The translations under genes and the position numbers were made by a program. Below are positions 1 to 8,456 of a DNA stretch of 64,000 nucleotides, piece by piece. The notes beneath the pieces are model-generated. The model was not told the DNA's origin. It worked only from the letters and a program-made list of their open reading frames with translations, and ran no database searches. How positions within the stretch are numbered: position 1 is the first letter of the stretch; every line of letters starts with the position of its first letter. This DNA comes from Acidobacteriota bacterium. Lineage in GTDB: Bacteria > Acidobacteriota > Blastocatellia > Pyrinomonadales > Pyrinomonadaceae. Where the stretch lies: positions 186,001-250,000 of the forward strand of contig CP065003.1 of assembly GCA_016700175.1 (NCBI GenBank). The letters are read 5' to 3'.

Positions 1-20
1 GACAGCAAGGAGCGCCCGCA

Positions 21-50
21 ATTCACGATTTACGAATTACGATTCACGAC
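21..50. repeat. Heptanucleotide tandem repeat (ATTYACG-like)
   Basis: Four consecutive 7-bp units (ATTCACG, ATTTACG, AATTACG, ATTCACG) lie directly before the first gene. A matching array of the same unit type occurs at 8433-8461. I see no promoter in this short gap. Confidence 0.7.
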
Positions 51-55
51 CAAGA

Positions 56-3000
56 ATGAAACTTTCTCCAACAGAAGTATTCAAGGGGAAGAAGATATTC
101 TTCATCGGCGGGACCGGCTTTGTCGGCAAGGTCACGCTGTCGATGCTCCTCAACAATTTTCCCGACATAGGGAAGGTCTATGTAACAGTCCGCGCCCGCG
201 ACGACTTCGAATCGCTCAACCGCTTCTGGAACAGCGTGATACCGTCGCCCACGTTCGATCCTCTCCGCGAGAAGCACGGAGATAAGTTCGAGGATTTCAT
301 CAACGAAAAGGTCGTGCCGGTCAACGGCGACGTCGGCAACGAGTTCCTCGGGATGACGGAAGAACAGGCGAGAGAGGTTATGGCGGACTGCGACATCATC
401 ATCAATTCCGCAGGTAACGTGACATTCAACCCCCCGCTCGAAAGCGCCCTTCGAACGAATGTGGTCGGCACGAACAACGTCCTCGAGCTCGCAAGGATGA
501 TGAAGCGGCCGTGCCTTGTACACGTTTCTACCTGCTTTGTGGCGGGCAAGCGCAGCGGATCGATCTGGGAGAATGAGGAAGTCGTCGGTTACTTCCCGAA
601 GAAGGACGAACTCGTCGGAACGACTTTTGACGTCAACCAGGAGATCGAGGACTGCGCGCGCCTCTCCGAACAGGCGAGGCAGGAAGCAGACGACGCCGTC
701 AACATCGCCAAGTTCCGCGAGCTCGCCCGCGAGCGCCTGATCGAGGAAGGCCGCGACCCCGACGATGAAAAGGCAGTGAACTCCGCCATCTTCCGAGAGC
801 GCAAGATGTGGATCCGCGAGCGGACGACGGAACTCGGGGAGGACCGCGCCGGCTACTGGGGCTGGACGAACATCTACACGTATTCGAAATCGCTCGCCGA
901 GCAGATCGTCGCCCAGCAGGACGATATCGTGAAGGTGCTTGTCAGGCCTTCGATCGTCGAATCGTCCGTCAACTATCCGTTCCCCGGCTGGAATGAGGGC
1001 TTCACGACCACCGCGCCCCTGATCCTGATTGCGCTCCGAGGCCAGCCGGTGATCCCCGTCAACGAAAAGCTCGTCCTCGACATAATCCCCGTCGACATGG
1101 TCGCCGGAGCGATGCTCGGCGCGGCGATGGAAGCGCTCGTCAGCGACGCGCCGCCGCTTGTGTTCCAGGCGTGTTCGGGCGATTCGAATCCGAACGATAT
1201 GAAGCGGATCGTCGGGCTCGTGGGGCTCTACAAACGCAAGCACTTCAAGGATAGGGAATCCGGGAACAAACTTGTGAACCGTGTCGCCTCGATGATCGAG
1301 GCTACCCCCGCGACTCAGAAGACGTACGAGCGGACCTCGGCGCCGATGCTGAACAAGCTCGCCAAAGGCGCGAACAGCCTGCTCGACAAGGCTACGCCTC
1401 GCTGGGGCGGAGGCAGGATCGGGAACATCGTCTCGGACATAAAGAAATCGGTCGACGAGTTCGAGCGGACGACGCAGGAGACAGTGGACGCCTTCAAGAT
1501 GTTCAAGCCGTTCATGGTCGACAACGAGTACAGTTACCGGGCCGATAACGTCCGCGCGATGCAGTCGAAAGTGAAGAAAGGCGAGCGAGATCTTCTTCCG
1601 TGGTATCCGGAAAATCTCGACTGGTACGATTACTGGCTCAACGTCCACTTCCCGGGGCTCAAGAAGTGGGTCCTGCCGCAGCTCGAGGAAGACCTGAAGG
1701 CTCAGGAACGCCGTTCGTACACGTACCGCGACCTGATGGACATGTTCGACACGGCGACGAAGCGTTTTCCGACGCGCGTGTCGATGAAGATCGAGCGCCA
1801 CGGGAAGATGGAGCAGTACACCTTCGGCGACGTCCGCGAGCTCGCGCTTCGCGTCGGCGGATTCCTGGCGCACAAGGGCGTCGAGGCGGGCGACCGCGTG
1901 ATCCTTTTCTCGCACAACATGCCCGAATGGGGCATGGCGTATTTCGGCATCCTAAAGGCCGGCGCGACCGCCGTCCCGATCGATCCCGCCAGCTCGGTCA
2001 AAGAGGTCGTCACCTTCGCCGAGGCGGGCGAGGTCTCGGCGATACTTATCAGCGCGCGTCTCGCGGACGAGCACGCGGACCTTGCCGATAAGTTAAAGGA
2101 AGCGAAGCTCGACGTTCCGGTATACGACTTTGAAGAGGTCTTCGAAATGCCTTCGGAGATCGAAGAGGCGAAAAGGCTCGCGCTTCTTCCCGACAAGATC
2201 ATAGCGACCTCGACAGCATCGTTGATCTTTACCTCCGGCACGACCGGCAAGCCGAAAGCGGTAATGCTGACGCACAAGAATTTCACGTCGATGGTCTCGA
2301 TGCTTTCGTCGGTCCTCGAAATGAGCGTTGAGGACGGCGTGCTTTCGGTGCTTCCGCTTCACCACACGTTCGAGTTCTCTGCGGGTTTCCTTACTCCGTT
2401 CTCGAACGGAACGCAGATCCGCTATCTTGATGACCTGACCAGCGACGAACTGACGCGAGCCATCGAGACAGGACACGTTACAGGAATGATCGGCGTGCCC
2501 GCTCTTTGGGAAATGCTGCACCGCCGGATCAAGACCCGGTTCCGCGAACGCGGCGACTGGTTCGCGGATATCGCCGACAACATCATCGACTTCAACGCCT
2601 GGATCCGCGACAACACGCCGTTCAACCTGGGCCCGATAGTCTTTTTCCCGATCCACGAAGGGATGGGCGGCAATATGCGCTACCTGGTCTCCGGCGGATC
2701 GGCGCTCAGCGAGAAGGTCCAGAAAGACCTGCACGGCCTAGGCTTTACGATCCTCGAAGGATACGGCCTGACCGAGTCGTCGCCCGTGCTAACGGTCGCG
2801 AGGCCTCAGAACGAGCTTCTCAGAGGCAGCGTCGGAAAGCCGCTTCCGGGGGTCGAGATAAAGATCGAGAATCAGGACGCCCGAGGCGTCGGCGAGATCT
2901 ACGCCCGCGGCCAGAACATAATGGCCGGTTACTACAACGACGAGGCGGCGACCGAGGAAGCGCTCGACGACCGCTGGCTAAAGACAGGCGACCTGGGCAA

Positions 3001-4477
3001 GCTCGACGACGACGGAAATCTCTACATCGTGGGCCGCTCAAAAGAGGTCATCATCGACAGCAACGGGAAGAACATCTATCCCGACGAGATAGAGGACCTT
3101 TACTCCAAGTCCAAGTACATCAAGGAGTTGTCGGTTGTCGGGCTTCCGGACGAGGACGGCGGCGAGAAGATCGCCTCGCTTGTCGTGCCCGATTACGAAT
3201 ACGACATCGCGCTGACCCGCGCGGCGACGAACAAGAAGGTCGAAGAGCATTTCCGCGAAGTGTCCGCCTCGCTTCCTTTCTTCAAGCGCGTGAAGGTCCT
3301 TAGGCTGACGCCATTCGAACTGCCGAGGACGGCGACGCGAAAGGTCAAGAGAAGGGAAGTCGTCGAGATGCTCGAGGTCCTCGAGGGCCGTGCGAAGAAG
3401 AAGACGAAGATCGAGGCGGAATCGAAGGGCGACAGCAACCTGCTCTGGCTTCGGAAGATAGTCGCCAGCGTTTCGAACAATCCTCTCGCTGACGTGCAGA
3501 TCGATTCGAGGCTTTCGGACCTCGGGTTCGATTCGCTGATGTTCGTCGAGCTCCAGGCGGCGGTCGAGGACGGCGGCGGACGCGTCTTGAATCCCGACGA
3601 GCTCGACGAAGTGCAAGATGTCCGCGAACTGCTCGCAGCGGTCCAGAGGGTCGACAAGTCCAAGCGCATCGCCGACGAGCCGAAGGTGAACGACAAAAAG
3701 GACGAGGAAGACATACATATTCCGGAGATAGTGAAGTTCGTCGGGAACCGAATAGTCACCTTCGCACAGAAGCAGCTTTACGAGACTGTTCTGGAAACTA
3801 CCGTCGAGGGGCGATCGAACATTCCTCCGCATACGAATTTCATCGTTTCCTCTAATCACGCCTCGCACCTCGACATGGGCCTCGTGAAATACGCGCTCGG
3901 GGAGGACGTCGCGGACCAGACGGTCGCGGTCGCGGCCGCGGATTACTGGTTCGACACGAAGTACAAGCGTGCGTATATGAACAACTTCACGACGCTTGTG
4001 CCGATCGAGCGGTCGGGCAGCCTGCGGCAAAGTCTGCGGCACGTGACTCAGATCCTGAAGGAAGGCTACAACGCCCTGATATTCCCCGAGGGAACGAGAA
4101 GCGTCACGGGCGAGATCGCGGAGTTCAAGCCGGTGATCGGGTATCTCGCGCTGAACGACAAAATAGGGATCCTCCCGATCTACCTCTCCGGCACGTACGA
4201 GGCGTTTCCGAAGGGGATGACGGTTCCGAAGCGCGAGAGCATAGGCTCGAAGATCGGCGCGAAGATAGGCCGACTGCTCAGCTATGAAGAGCTTGCAGAG
4301 ATGACCGACGGAGTTCCCAGGAGCGAGGCCTACCGCCTGATCGCCGCCCGCGTCCAGCACGAGGTGGAGAACCTCCGCGACGGGACGAGAAGGGAATTCG
4401 ATGTGAAGGAGATCCGGAAGAAATGGCGGGCGGAGAAGAGGAAGCCGAGGAAGAAAGAGCCTGTGATCGACGAGTGA
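56..4477 (+). CDS. Four-domain fatty acyl reductase / AMP-ligase / ACP / PlsC acyltransferase fusion
   Basis: This 1473-residue protein carries a complete acyl-processing line. Residues about 10-400 form an NAD(P)-binding reductase domain of the fatty acyl-CoA reductase type (GGTGFVG near 18 and YTYSKS near 275). Residues about 570-1120 form an AMP-dependent acyl ligase (FTSGTTGKPKAVMLTH near 725, GYGLTESS near 903, TGDLGKLDDDG near 978). A carrier-protein domain follows, with the phosphopantetheine serine in LGFDSL near 1160. The C-terminal part is a PlsC-type acyltransferase (NHASHLD near 1267, FPEGTRS near 1345). All signature motifs are intact. The likely role is activating, loading, reducing and transferring long acyl chains. 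The domain set resembles, from memory, ElbD of the myxobacterial ether-lipid cluster, so a role in ether lipids or fatty alcohols is plausible but inferred. No other lipid gene is adjacent. The long antisense frames across it are shadows. Confidence 0.9.
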   Translation: MKLSPTEVFKGKKIFFIGGTGFVGKVTLSMLLNNFPDIGKVYVTVRARDDFESLNRFWNSVIPSPTFDPLREKHGDKFEDFINEKVVPVNGDVGNEFLGMTEEQAREVMADCDIIINSAGNVTFNPPLESALRTNVVGTNNVLELARMMKRPCLVHVSTCFVAGKRSGSIWENEEVVGYFPKKDELVGTTFDVNQEIEDCARLSEQARQEADDAVNIAKFRELARERLIEEGRDPDDEKAVNSAIFRERKMWIRERTTELGEDRAGYWGWTNIYTYSKSLAEQIVAQQDDIVKVLVRPSIVESSVNYPFPGWNEGFTTTAPLILIALRGQPVIPVNEKLVLDIIPVDMVAGAMLGAAMEALVSDAPPLVFQACSGDSNPNDMKRIVGLVGLYKRKHFKDRESGNKLVNRVASMIEATPATQKTYERTSAPMLNKLAKGANSLLDKATPRWGGGRIGNIVSDIKKSVDEFERTTQETVDAFKMFKPFMVDNEYSYRADNVRAMQSKVKKGERDLLPWYPENLDWYDYWLNVHFPGLKKWVLPQLEEDLKAQERRSYTYRDLMDMFDTATKRFPTRVSMKIERHGKMEQYTFGDVRELALRVGGFLAHKGVEAGDRVILFSHNMPEWGMAYFGILKAGATAVPIDPASSVKEVVTFAEAGEVSAILISARLADEHADLADKLKEAKLDVPVYDFEEVFEMPSEIEEAKRLALLPDKIIATSTASLIFTSGTTGKPKAVMLTHKNFTSMVSMLSSVLEMSVEDGVLSVLPLHHTFEFSAGFLTPFSNGTQIRYLDDLTSDELTRAIETGHVTGMIGVPALWEMLHRRIKTRFRERGDWFADIADNIIDFNAWIRDNTPFNLGPIVFFPIHEGMGGNMRYLVSGGSALSEKVQKDLHGLGFTILEGYGLTESSPVLTVARPQNELLRGSVGKPLPGVEIKIENQDARGVGEIYARGQNIMAGYYNDEAATEEALDDRWLKTGDLGKLDDDGNLYIVGRSKEVIIDSNGKNIYPDEIEDLYSKSKYIKELSVVGLPDEDGGEKIASLVVPDYEYDIALTRAATNKKVEEHFREVSASLPFFKRVKVLRLTPFELPRTATRKVKRREVVEMLEVLEGRAKKKTKIEAESKGDSNLLWLRKIVASVSNNPLADVQIDSRLSDLGFDSLMFVELQAAVEDGGGRVLNPDELDEVQDVRELLAAVQRVDKSKRIADEPKVNDKKDEEDIHIPEIVKFVGNRIVTFAQKQLYETVLETTVEGRSNIPPHTNFIVSSNHASHLDMGLVKYALGEDVADQTVAVAAADYWFDTKYKRAYMNNFTTLVPIERSGSLRQSLRHVTQILKEGYNALIFPEGTRSVTGEIAEFKPVIGYLALNDKIGILPIYLSGTYEAFPKGMTVPKRESIGSKIGAKIGRLLSYEELAEMTDGVPRSEAYRLIAARVQHEVENLRDGTRREFDVKEIRKKWRAEKRKPRKKEPVIDE

Positions 4478-4814
4478 GGGCTTTTGGGAAAGAGAAAGAA
4501 ACAGGATGGACAGGGTGGACAAGGTAAGGAGGCCTTTTCTGACTTCTGACTTCTGACTGCTGTTATGCCCGTCGCTTGCGCTCCGGGTTCTCATTAGCCT
4601 GACCCCTTCTCTGTGGGCCTTTGTGTAAACCTCCGTGCCCTTTGTGGTTAGTCTCTTGCGCTTAGTTAGAAGGCGAGACCTTACGAAATTGAACTCTGGC
4701 ACCACCGTCAGGGAAATCTTCTTTGCGCCCTTTGCGAATACCTTTGCGACCTTTGCGGTTGATTCAGCGATGGACTATTAAGGAAGTCTGAATGTTCGAT
4801 CTTGAATTTGTTGA
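4478..4814. other. Intergenic gap with several short tandem repeats
   Basis: No gene is seen. The gap holds a 9-bp repeat (ACAGGATGG, ACAGGGTGG, ACAAGG) at 4501-4524, three 7-bp TTCTGAC units at 4537-4557, and 9-bp CTTTGCG-type units at 4721-4759. The last of these run into TTGATTCAG. They are the same repeat type that brackets the gene at 6690-7076, here in the orientation of its right arm. Confidence 0.6.
4721..4766. repeat. Nonanucleotide CTTTGCG-type repeat
   Basis: Four imperfect 9-bp units built on CTTTGCGNC are followed by GTTGATTC. The reverse complement reads GAATCAACCGCAAAGG, which matches the outer ends of the arms at 6533-6567 and 7081-7113. Confidence 0.65.
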
Positions 4815-6533
4815 ATGAACACTCGCTACAAGATATTTACGGCACTTCCGGGGTTGGTACTTGCCGTTTTAGTGTTGACCAGCCCTGCATTTGCTTGTTT
4901 GCCTCCCATCAAGGCGCTGAAAGTCGCAGGTATAAGCGGCCTGGTCGTTGACACTTCCGGGAAGCCGATACCGAATGCATCGGTTCGCGTTTCTGCCTTT
5001 GTTTCTGAGAACGATAGAAAGACATTCCAGACTGCTACCGATGGTGCGGGTTGGTTCGATCTTCCCGATGCTGAGCCGGGAATGTATTTCATTGAAGCAA
5101 CTCTACCGGGGTGGTATTCAACGACGAGGGAGTTGGCAGAAATTCCACGCCCAGATACTCCGTTCAAATTTGCTCCGATCAGGATGACGATTCGGCCTCC
5201 TTCGCGAATTCCGAATTGCGGGGGACCTGTTGAGTGGTTAAAGACGGATGAACTGCGGCGCGAGCTTGCTCAGGAGGTAAAGCAGGAGTTCCTGCACGCA
5301 TGGAACGGCTACAAGAAATACGCCTGGGGCAACGACGACCTCAAGCCGCTCTCGAAATCACATCACAACTGGTACTCCGAACCGCTCTTGATGACGCCGG
5401 TCGATACGCTCGATACGCTCGTCCTGATGGGCCTGGATGAGGAAGCGAAGAAAACCGCTGATCACATCGCCAAGAACCTCTCGTTCGACAAGGACATCTC
5501 GGTCCAGAAGTTCGAGATCACGATCCGCCTGCTCGGAGGCCTTCTTTCCGGCTACCAGATGACCGGCGACAAGCGCCTTCTCGATCTTGCGGAGGATCTC
5601 GGCAACCGCCTGCTTCCCGCGTTCGAATCAAAGACCGGGATCCCGTACCGGTACATCAACCTCAAGACCGGCGAGGTCCGAGGCGCGGAGACGAATCCCG
5701 CCGAAGCCGGTACGCTGATCATCGAGTTCGGCACGCTCAGCAAGCTCACGAACAAGCCCGTTTACTTCGAGAAGGCAAAGCGCGCGCTGAAGGCAATGTT
5801 CGACCGACGTTCGAAGATCGGCCTGATCGGGACCCGGATCAACGTCGAGACAGGCGAATGGACCAATAAGGACAGCCACATAAGCGCCGAGATCGATTCG
5901 TATTACGAATACCTCTTGAAGTGCTGGAAGCTCTTCGGCGACCGCGAATGCAAGGCGATGTGGGACAAGAGCATCCCCGCTGTCAACAAATACCTTGCGG
6001 ACGAAACGAAGACAGGCCTTTGGTACGGGCACGCGGATATGGACACCGGCAAGCGGACCGCGACGACTTATGGTGCGCTCGACGCGTTCTTTCCCGCCGT
6101 GCTGGCGCTCTCGGGCGATATGGAACGTGCGAAGCGGCTTCAGGCTTCGTCTTTCCTGATGTGGAACAAGCACGGGATCGAACCTGAGGTGTACGATTAC
6201 GTCGCGGACGAGGTAAAGCATCCGGGTTATCCCCTCAGGCCTGAGATAATCGAGTCGGCTTACTATCTGTACCGGTACACAAAGGATCCGCGTTACCTCG
6301 AAATGGGAAAGAAGATCTTCGAGGATTTCAAGAAGCATTGCAGAACGGAAGCGGGATATGCGTCGCTGAAGAGCGTGATCACGAAAGAGAAGTCGGACAC
6401 GATGCAGAGCTTTGTCCTTGCGGAGACGTTCAAGTATTTCTATTTATTGTTCGCGCCGGAGGATACGCTGGAATTCGAGAAGGTGGTGTTCAACACGGAG
6501 GCGCACCCGATAAGTCCGACGTGGAAGCAGTAG
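4815..6533 (+). CDS. Secreted glycosyl hydrolase family 47 (alpha-mannosidase-like) with N-terminal carboxypeptidase-regulatory domain
   Basis: A signal peptide (residues 1-27, ending AFA before Cys) is followed by a carboxypeptidase-regulatory-like beta-sandwich (about 36-115), then a GH47 catalytic domain from about 140 to the end. The GH47 family is known for inverting alpha-1,2-mannosidases, mostly eukaryotic N-glycan trimming enzymes. The conserved stretches are present: TPVDTLDTLVLMGL, EAGTLIIEFGTLSKLT (near 297), DSYYEYLLK (near 360), LRPEIIES (near 476) and FNTEAHP (near 559). These carry the acidic residues and the calcium-binding Thr expected of active enzymes. At 572 residues the protein is complete. 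It probably acts in the periplasm or outside the cell on mannose-containing glycans, which is inferred. No other glycosidase is nearby. The stop codon touches the left repeat arm at 6533. Confidence 0.88.
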   Translation: MNTRYKIFTALPGLVLAVLVLTSPAFACLPPIKALKVAGISGLVVDTSGKPIPNASVRVSAFVSENDRKTFQTATDGAGWFDLPDAEPGMYFIEATLPGWYSTTRELAEIPRPDTPFKFAPIRMTIRPPSRIPNCGGPVEWLKTDELRRELAQEVKQEFLHAWNGYKKYAWGNDDLKPLSKSHHNWYSEPLLMTPVDTLDTLVLMGLDEEAKKTADHIAKNLSFDKDISVQKFEITIRLLGGLLSGYQMTGDKRLLDLAEDLGNRLLPAFESKTGIPYRYINLKTGEVRGAETNPAEAGTLIIEFGTLSKLTNKPVYFEKAKRALKAMFDRRSKIGLIGTRINVETGEWTNKDSHISAEIDSYYEYLLKCWKLFGDRECKAMWDKSIPAVNKYLADETKTGLWYGHADMDTGKRTATTYGALDAFFPAVLALSGDMERAKRLQASSFLMWNKHGIEPEVYDYVADEVKHPGYPLRPEIIESAYYLYRYTKDPRYLEMGKKIFEDFKKHCRTEAGYASLKSVITKEKSDTMQSFVLAETFKYFYLLFAPEDTLEFEKVVFNTEAHPISPTWKQ

Positions 6534-6567
6534 GATCTCAACGCAAAGGTCGCTAAGGTCGCGAAGG
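6533..6567. repeat. Left inverted repeat arm (9-bp units CGCAAAGGT)
   Basis: The arm starts GGATCTCAACGCAAAGG and continues as three 9-bp units (CGCAAAGGT, CGCTAAGGT, CGCGAAGGG). The reverse complement of 7081-7113 begins GGATTCAACGCAAAGG and continues with the same kind of units. The two arms therefore form an imperfect inverted pair around the gene between them. Confidence 0.7.
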
Positions 6568-6689
6568 GAGTCATGGGACGAAGACTAACGGGAATTCTTT
6601 ACCTCAATGGGGAAAGTCGATAATGTTTGGCAAAGGTCGAATCTAAAATCAGGGATTCGAGGTGGTGCGGAACTCGAGGAAGGTATGAA

Positions 6690-7076
6690 TTGGATAGAGA
6701 ACAACTCGAAAGCATTGCCAAAACGACACTTGACTGCGCGTTCACTGTACACAGCGAATTGGGACCTGGACTCTTAGAAAGAGCATATGAAGCCTGTATG
6801 CTTCTCGAATTGCACGAGAAAGGGTTGAAAGCGGTCACCCAAAAGATCGTTCCGGTCCTTTACAAAGGAACAAAGATCGATACCGGATTCAGGTTAGATC
6901 TACTTATCGAGGACGAACTAATTGTTGAGATCAAGTCGGTTGAAGGAATCTTGCCGGTTCATTCAGCCCAACTACTTTCATATCTGCGATTAAGTGATAA
7001 ACGATTGGGGCTACTGATCAACTTCAACGTCTCGAGACTCAAACATGGAATCAGGCGCATAGTCAACGGTCTATAG
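6690..7076 (+). CDS. GxxExxY family protein (PD-(D/E)XK nuclease-like)
   Basis: The 128-residue product shows the family hallmark GPGLLERAYEAC (GxxExxY), then FRLDLLIEDELIVEIKSV. The latter gives the D...ExK pattern by which this family is placed in the PD-(D/E)XK nuclease superfamily. Biochemical function is unknown. I chose the TTG start at 6690 because GAGGAAGG lies 6 bases upstream and the product then begins where the family normally does. An in-frame TTG at 6627 would add 21 unconserved residues. The gene is alone in its gap and bracketed by inverted 9-bp repeat arrays (6533-6567 and 7081-7113), and its base composition looks more AT-rich than its neighbours. These points suggest a mobile or transferred unit, which is inference. 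Confidence 0.82.
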   Translation: MDREQLESIAKTTLDCAFTVHSELGPGLLERAYEACMLLELHEKGLKAVTQKIVPVLYKGTKIDTGFRLDLLIEDELIVEIKSVEGILPVHSAQLLSYLRLSDKRLGLLINFNVSRLKHGIRRIVNGL

Positions 7077-7080
7077 CTTA

Positions 7081-7113
7081 CTTAGCGACCTTCGCGGCCT
7101 TTGCGTTGAATCC
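7081..7113. repeat. Right inverted repeat arm (9-bp units)
   Basis: The sequence CTTAGCGACC continues through CCTTTGCGTTGAATCC. It is the inverted partner of 6533-6567 and ends 6 bases before the start of the next gene. Confidence 0.7.
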
Positions 7114-7119
7114 CTCTTT

Positions 7120-8133
7120 ATGCCACCCAAAAAGAAGATCCTCATTACCGGCGGGACCGGGTTCCTCGGCTCCCACATCGTCCGTCAGTTTCTCGATGCC
7201 GGAGAAAAGAACCTCCGCGTGATGGCCTCGTCCGTTCCCGAGTGGATGACAGATGAGGGAGTCGAGCCGGCGGCCGGGTCCGTTACGAATCCCGAAGATG
7301 TTGCGGAAGCGGTTAAGGACGTGTCGGCGATCTTTCATCTCGCGGGCAAGGTCTCACGCGACAACGCCGACGCCGCAGCGATGAACGCCGTTCACGTCCA
7401 GGGCACGCGGATCCTCTGCGAAGCCGCCGCGAAGGCGAAGGTCAAAACGATGGTCCTTGCGTCCTCGAGCGGCACGATCGCGATCTCCGAAAAGGACGAG
7501 GTGCTCGACGAGACGTTCCCTCCACCTTTAGAGCTGATCTCGCGCTTCGCGTACTACTCTTCGAAGTTCTACGAGGAAAAGACCGCTCTCGAGAACTTCG
7601 GCAAGAAGGGCCAGAAGCTCGTGATCGTGAATCCCTCGCTTCTGCTCGGGCCAGGCGACGAACGTCTCAGCTCGACAAAGCCCGTCCTCGATTTCCTCGC
7701 GCGAAAGATCCCGTTCACACCGTCCGGAGGACTCAACTTCGTCGATGTCCGCGACACCGCGGAAGCGTTCATCGCGGCGCTCGACAAGGGAAAGCATCAG
7801 GAAAAATACCTGCTCGGATCGGAGAACATGACGTTTGAGGAATTCTTCGGACGGCTCGAAAGGCTGTCAGGCGTCAGCGCGCCGATGTTGCGCGTCCCGA
7901 AATCGATCTCGATCCCGGCGGCGAACTTTGTCGATTCGTTCTTCCGAAGCAGGAAGAAGGCTTCTCCGATCGAGGCAAAGGAAGTGGAGCAGGCGGAGCT
8001 GTTCTGGTACTTCGACTCGGACAAGGCGAAGGAAGAGCTCGGGTTCGATCCCCGCGATCCGCAGGAGACATTGAACGACACGATCAAGTACCTGCGGAAG
8101 GACTTCCTTGGGGAGGGAGTTTTTGGGAAGTGA
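7120..8133 (+). CDS. NAD-dependent epimerase/dehydratase family protein (extended SDR)
   Basis: A 337-residue extended short-chain dehydrogenase. The N-terminal Rossmann motif is GGTGFLGSH (residues 9-17). A serine-rich SSSG strand lies near 118, and YYSSKFYEEK (near 146-155) supplies the catalytic Tyr-x-x-x-Lys. Overall it resembles dihydroflavonol-reductase and 3-beta-hydroxysteroid-dehydrogenase-like SDRs acting on a sugar, sterol or other carbonyl. The substrate cannot be told from sequence. It is full length. It stands alone between repeat-bearing gaps, so no pathway is implied by neighbours. Confidence 0.85.
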   Translation: MPPKKKILITGGTGFLGSHIVRQFLDAGEKNLRVMASSVPEWMTDEGVEPAAGSVTNPEDVAEAVKDVSAIFHLAGKVSRDNADAAAMNAVHVQGTRILCEAAAKAKVKTMVLASSSGTIAISEKDEVLDETFPPPLELISRFAYYSSKFYEEKTALENFGKKGQKLVIVNPSLLLGPGDERLSSTKPVLDFLARKIPFTPSGGLNFVDVRDTAEAFIAALDKGKHQEKYLLGSENMTFEEFFGRLERLSGVSAPMLRVPKSISIPAANFVDSFFRSRKKASPIEAKEVEQAELFWYFDSDKAKEELGFDPRDPQETLNDTIKYLRKDFLGEGVFGK

Positions 8134-8456
8134 GCGGTTCTTGTAGGGGCGGGGCTTGTCCCCGCCCGGGGGTCAGTCCGATTTCAGTAGGGGCGGGCTT
8201 GTCCCCGCCCGGATATGAAGATCCAACCCCTTTCGTTTCGAGCAGCGCTTCGCGCTGCTCGGGCCCGCTCTTCCGCTCCGTAGGAGCGCGATGTTTGTAG
8301 CAAGCCGACCGCAAGAAGCAATCCAGCCCCGGATGTACGATAAGCTTTAGCTTGTCGCGGGTCGTCCGCGGCCCGAACGGCTCACGGGGTTCCGCGCATA
8401 CGCGCGGCGCAAACTGAAGTTCGCGGTACCTCTAATCACGATTTACGGTTCACGAT
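8134..8456. repeat. Intergenic repeat island 1
   Basis: No gene is seen. The island holds two GC-rich hairpin repeats (GTAGGGGCGGG...TTGTCCCCGCCC) at 8143-8167 and 8188-8210, a hairpin CGAGCAGCGCTTCGCGCTGC near 8239-8260, a 26-bp element at 8407-8432 whose exact inverse occurs at 32354-32379, and four 7-bp units of the AATCACG/ATTTACG type at 8433-8461. That last array runs into the last codons of the amidase gene. Confidence 0.7.

Noticed and set aside
3038..4705. Long antisense reading frames (also 44-1915, 11050-12360, 13879-15231 and 61228-62607)
   Set aside because: They lie opposite or across strong genes with clear domain motifs. Their translations are rich in Arg, Asp and His without recognisable domains, as expected of shadow frames in GC-rich DNA.
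6627..6689. Upstream start of the GxxExxY gene
   Set aside because: The TTG at 6690 has a better-placed GAGGAAGG, and the extra 21 residues are unlike the family.
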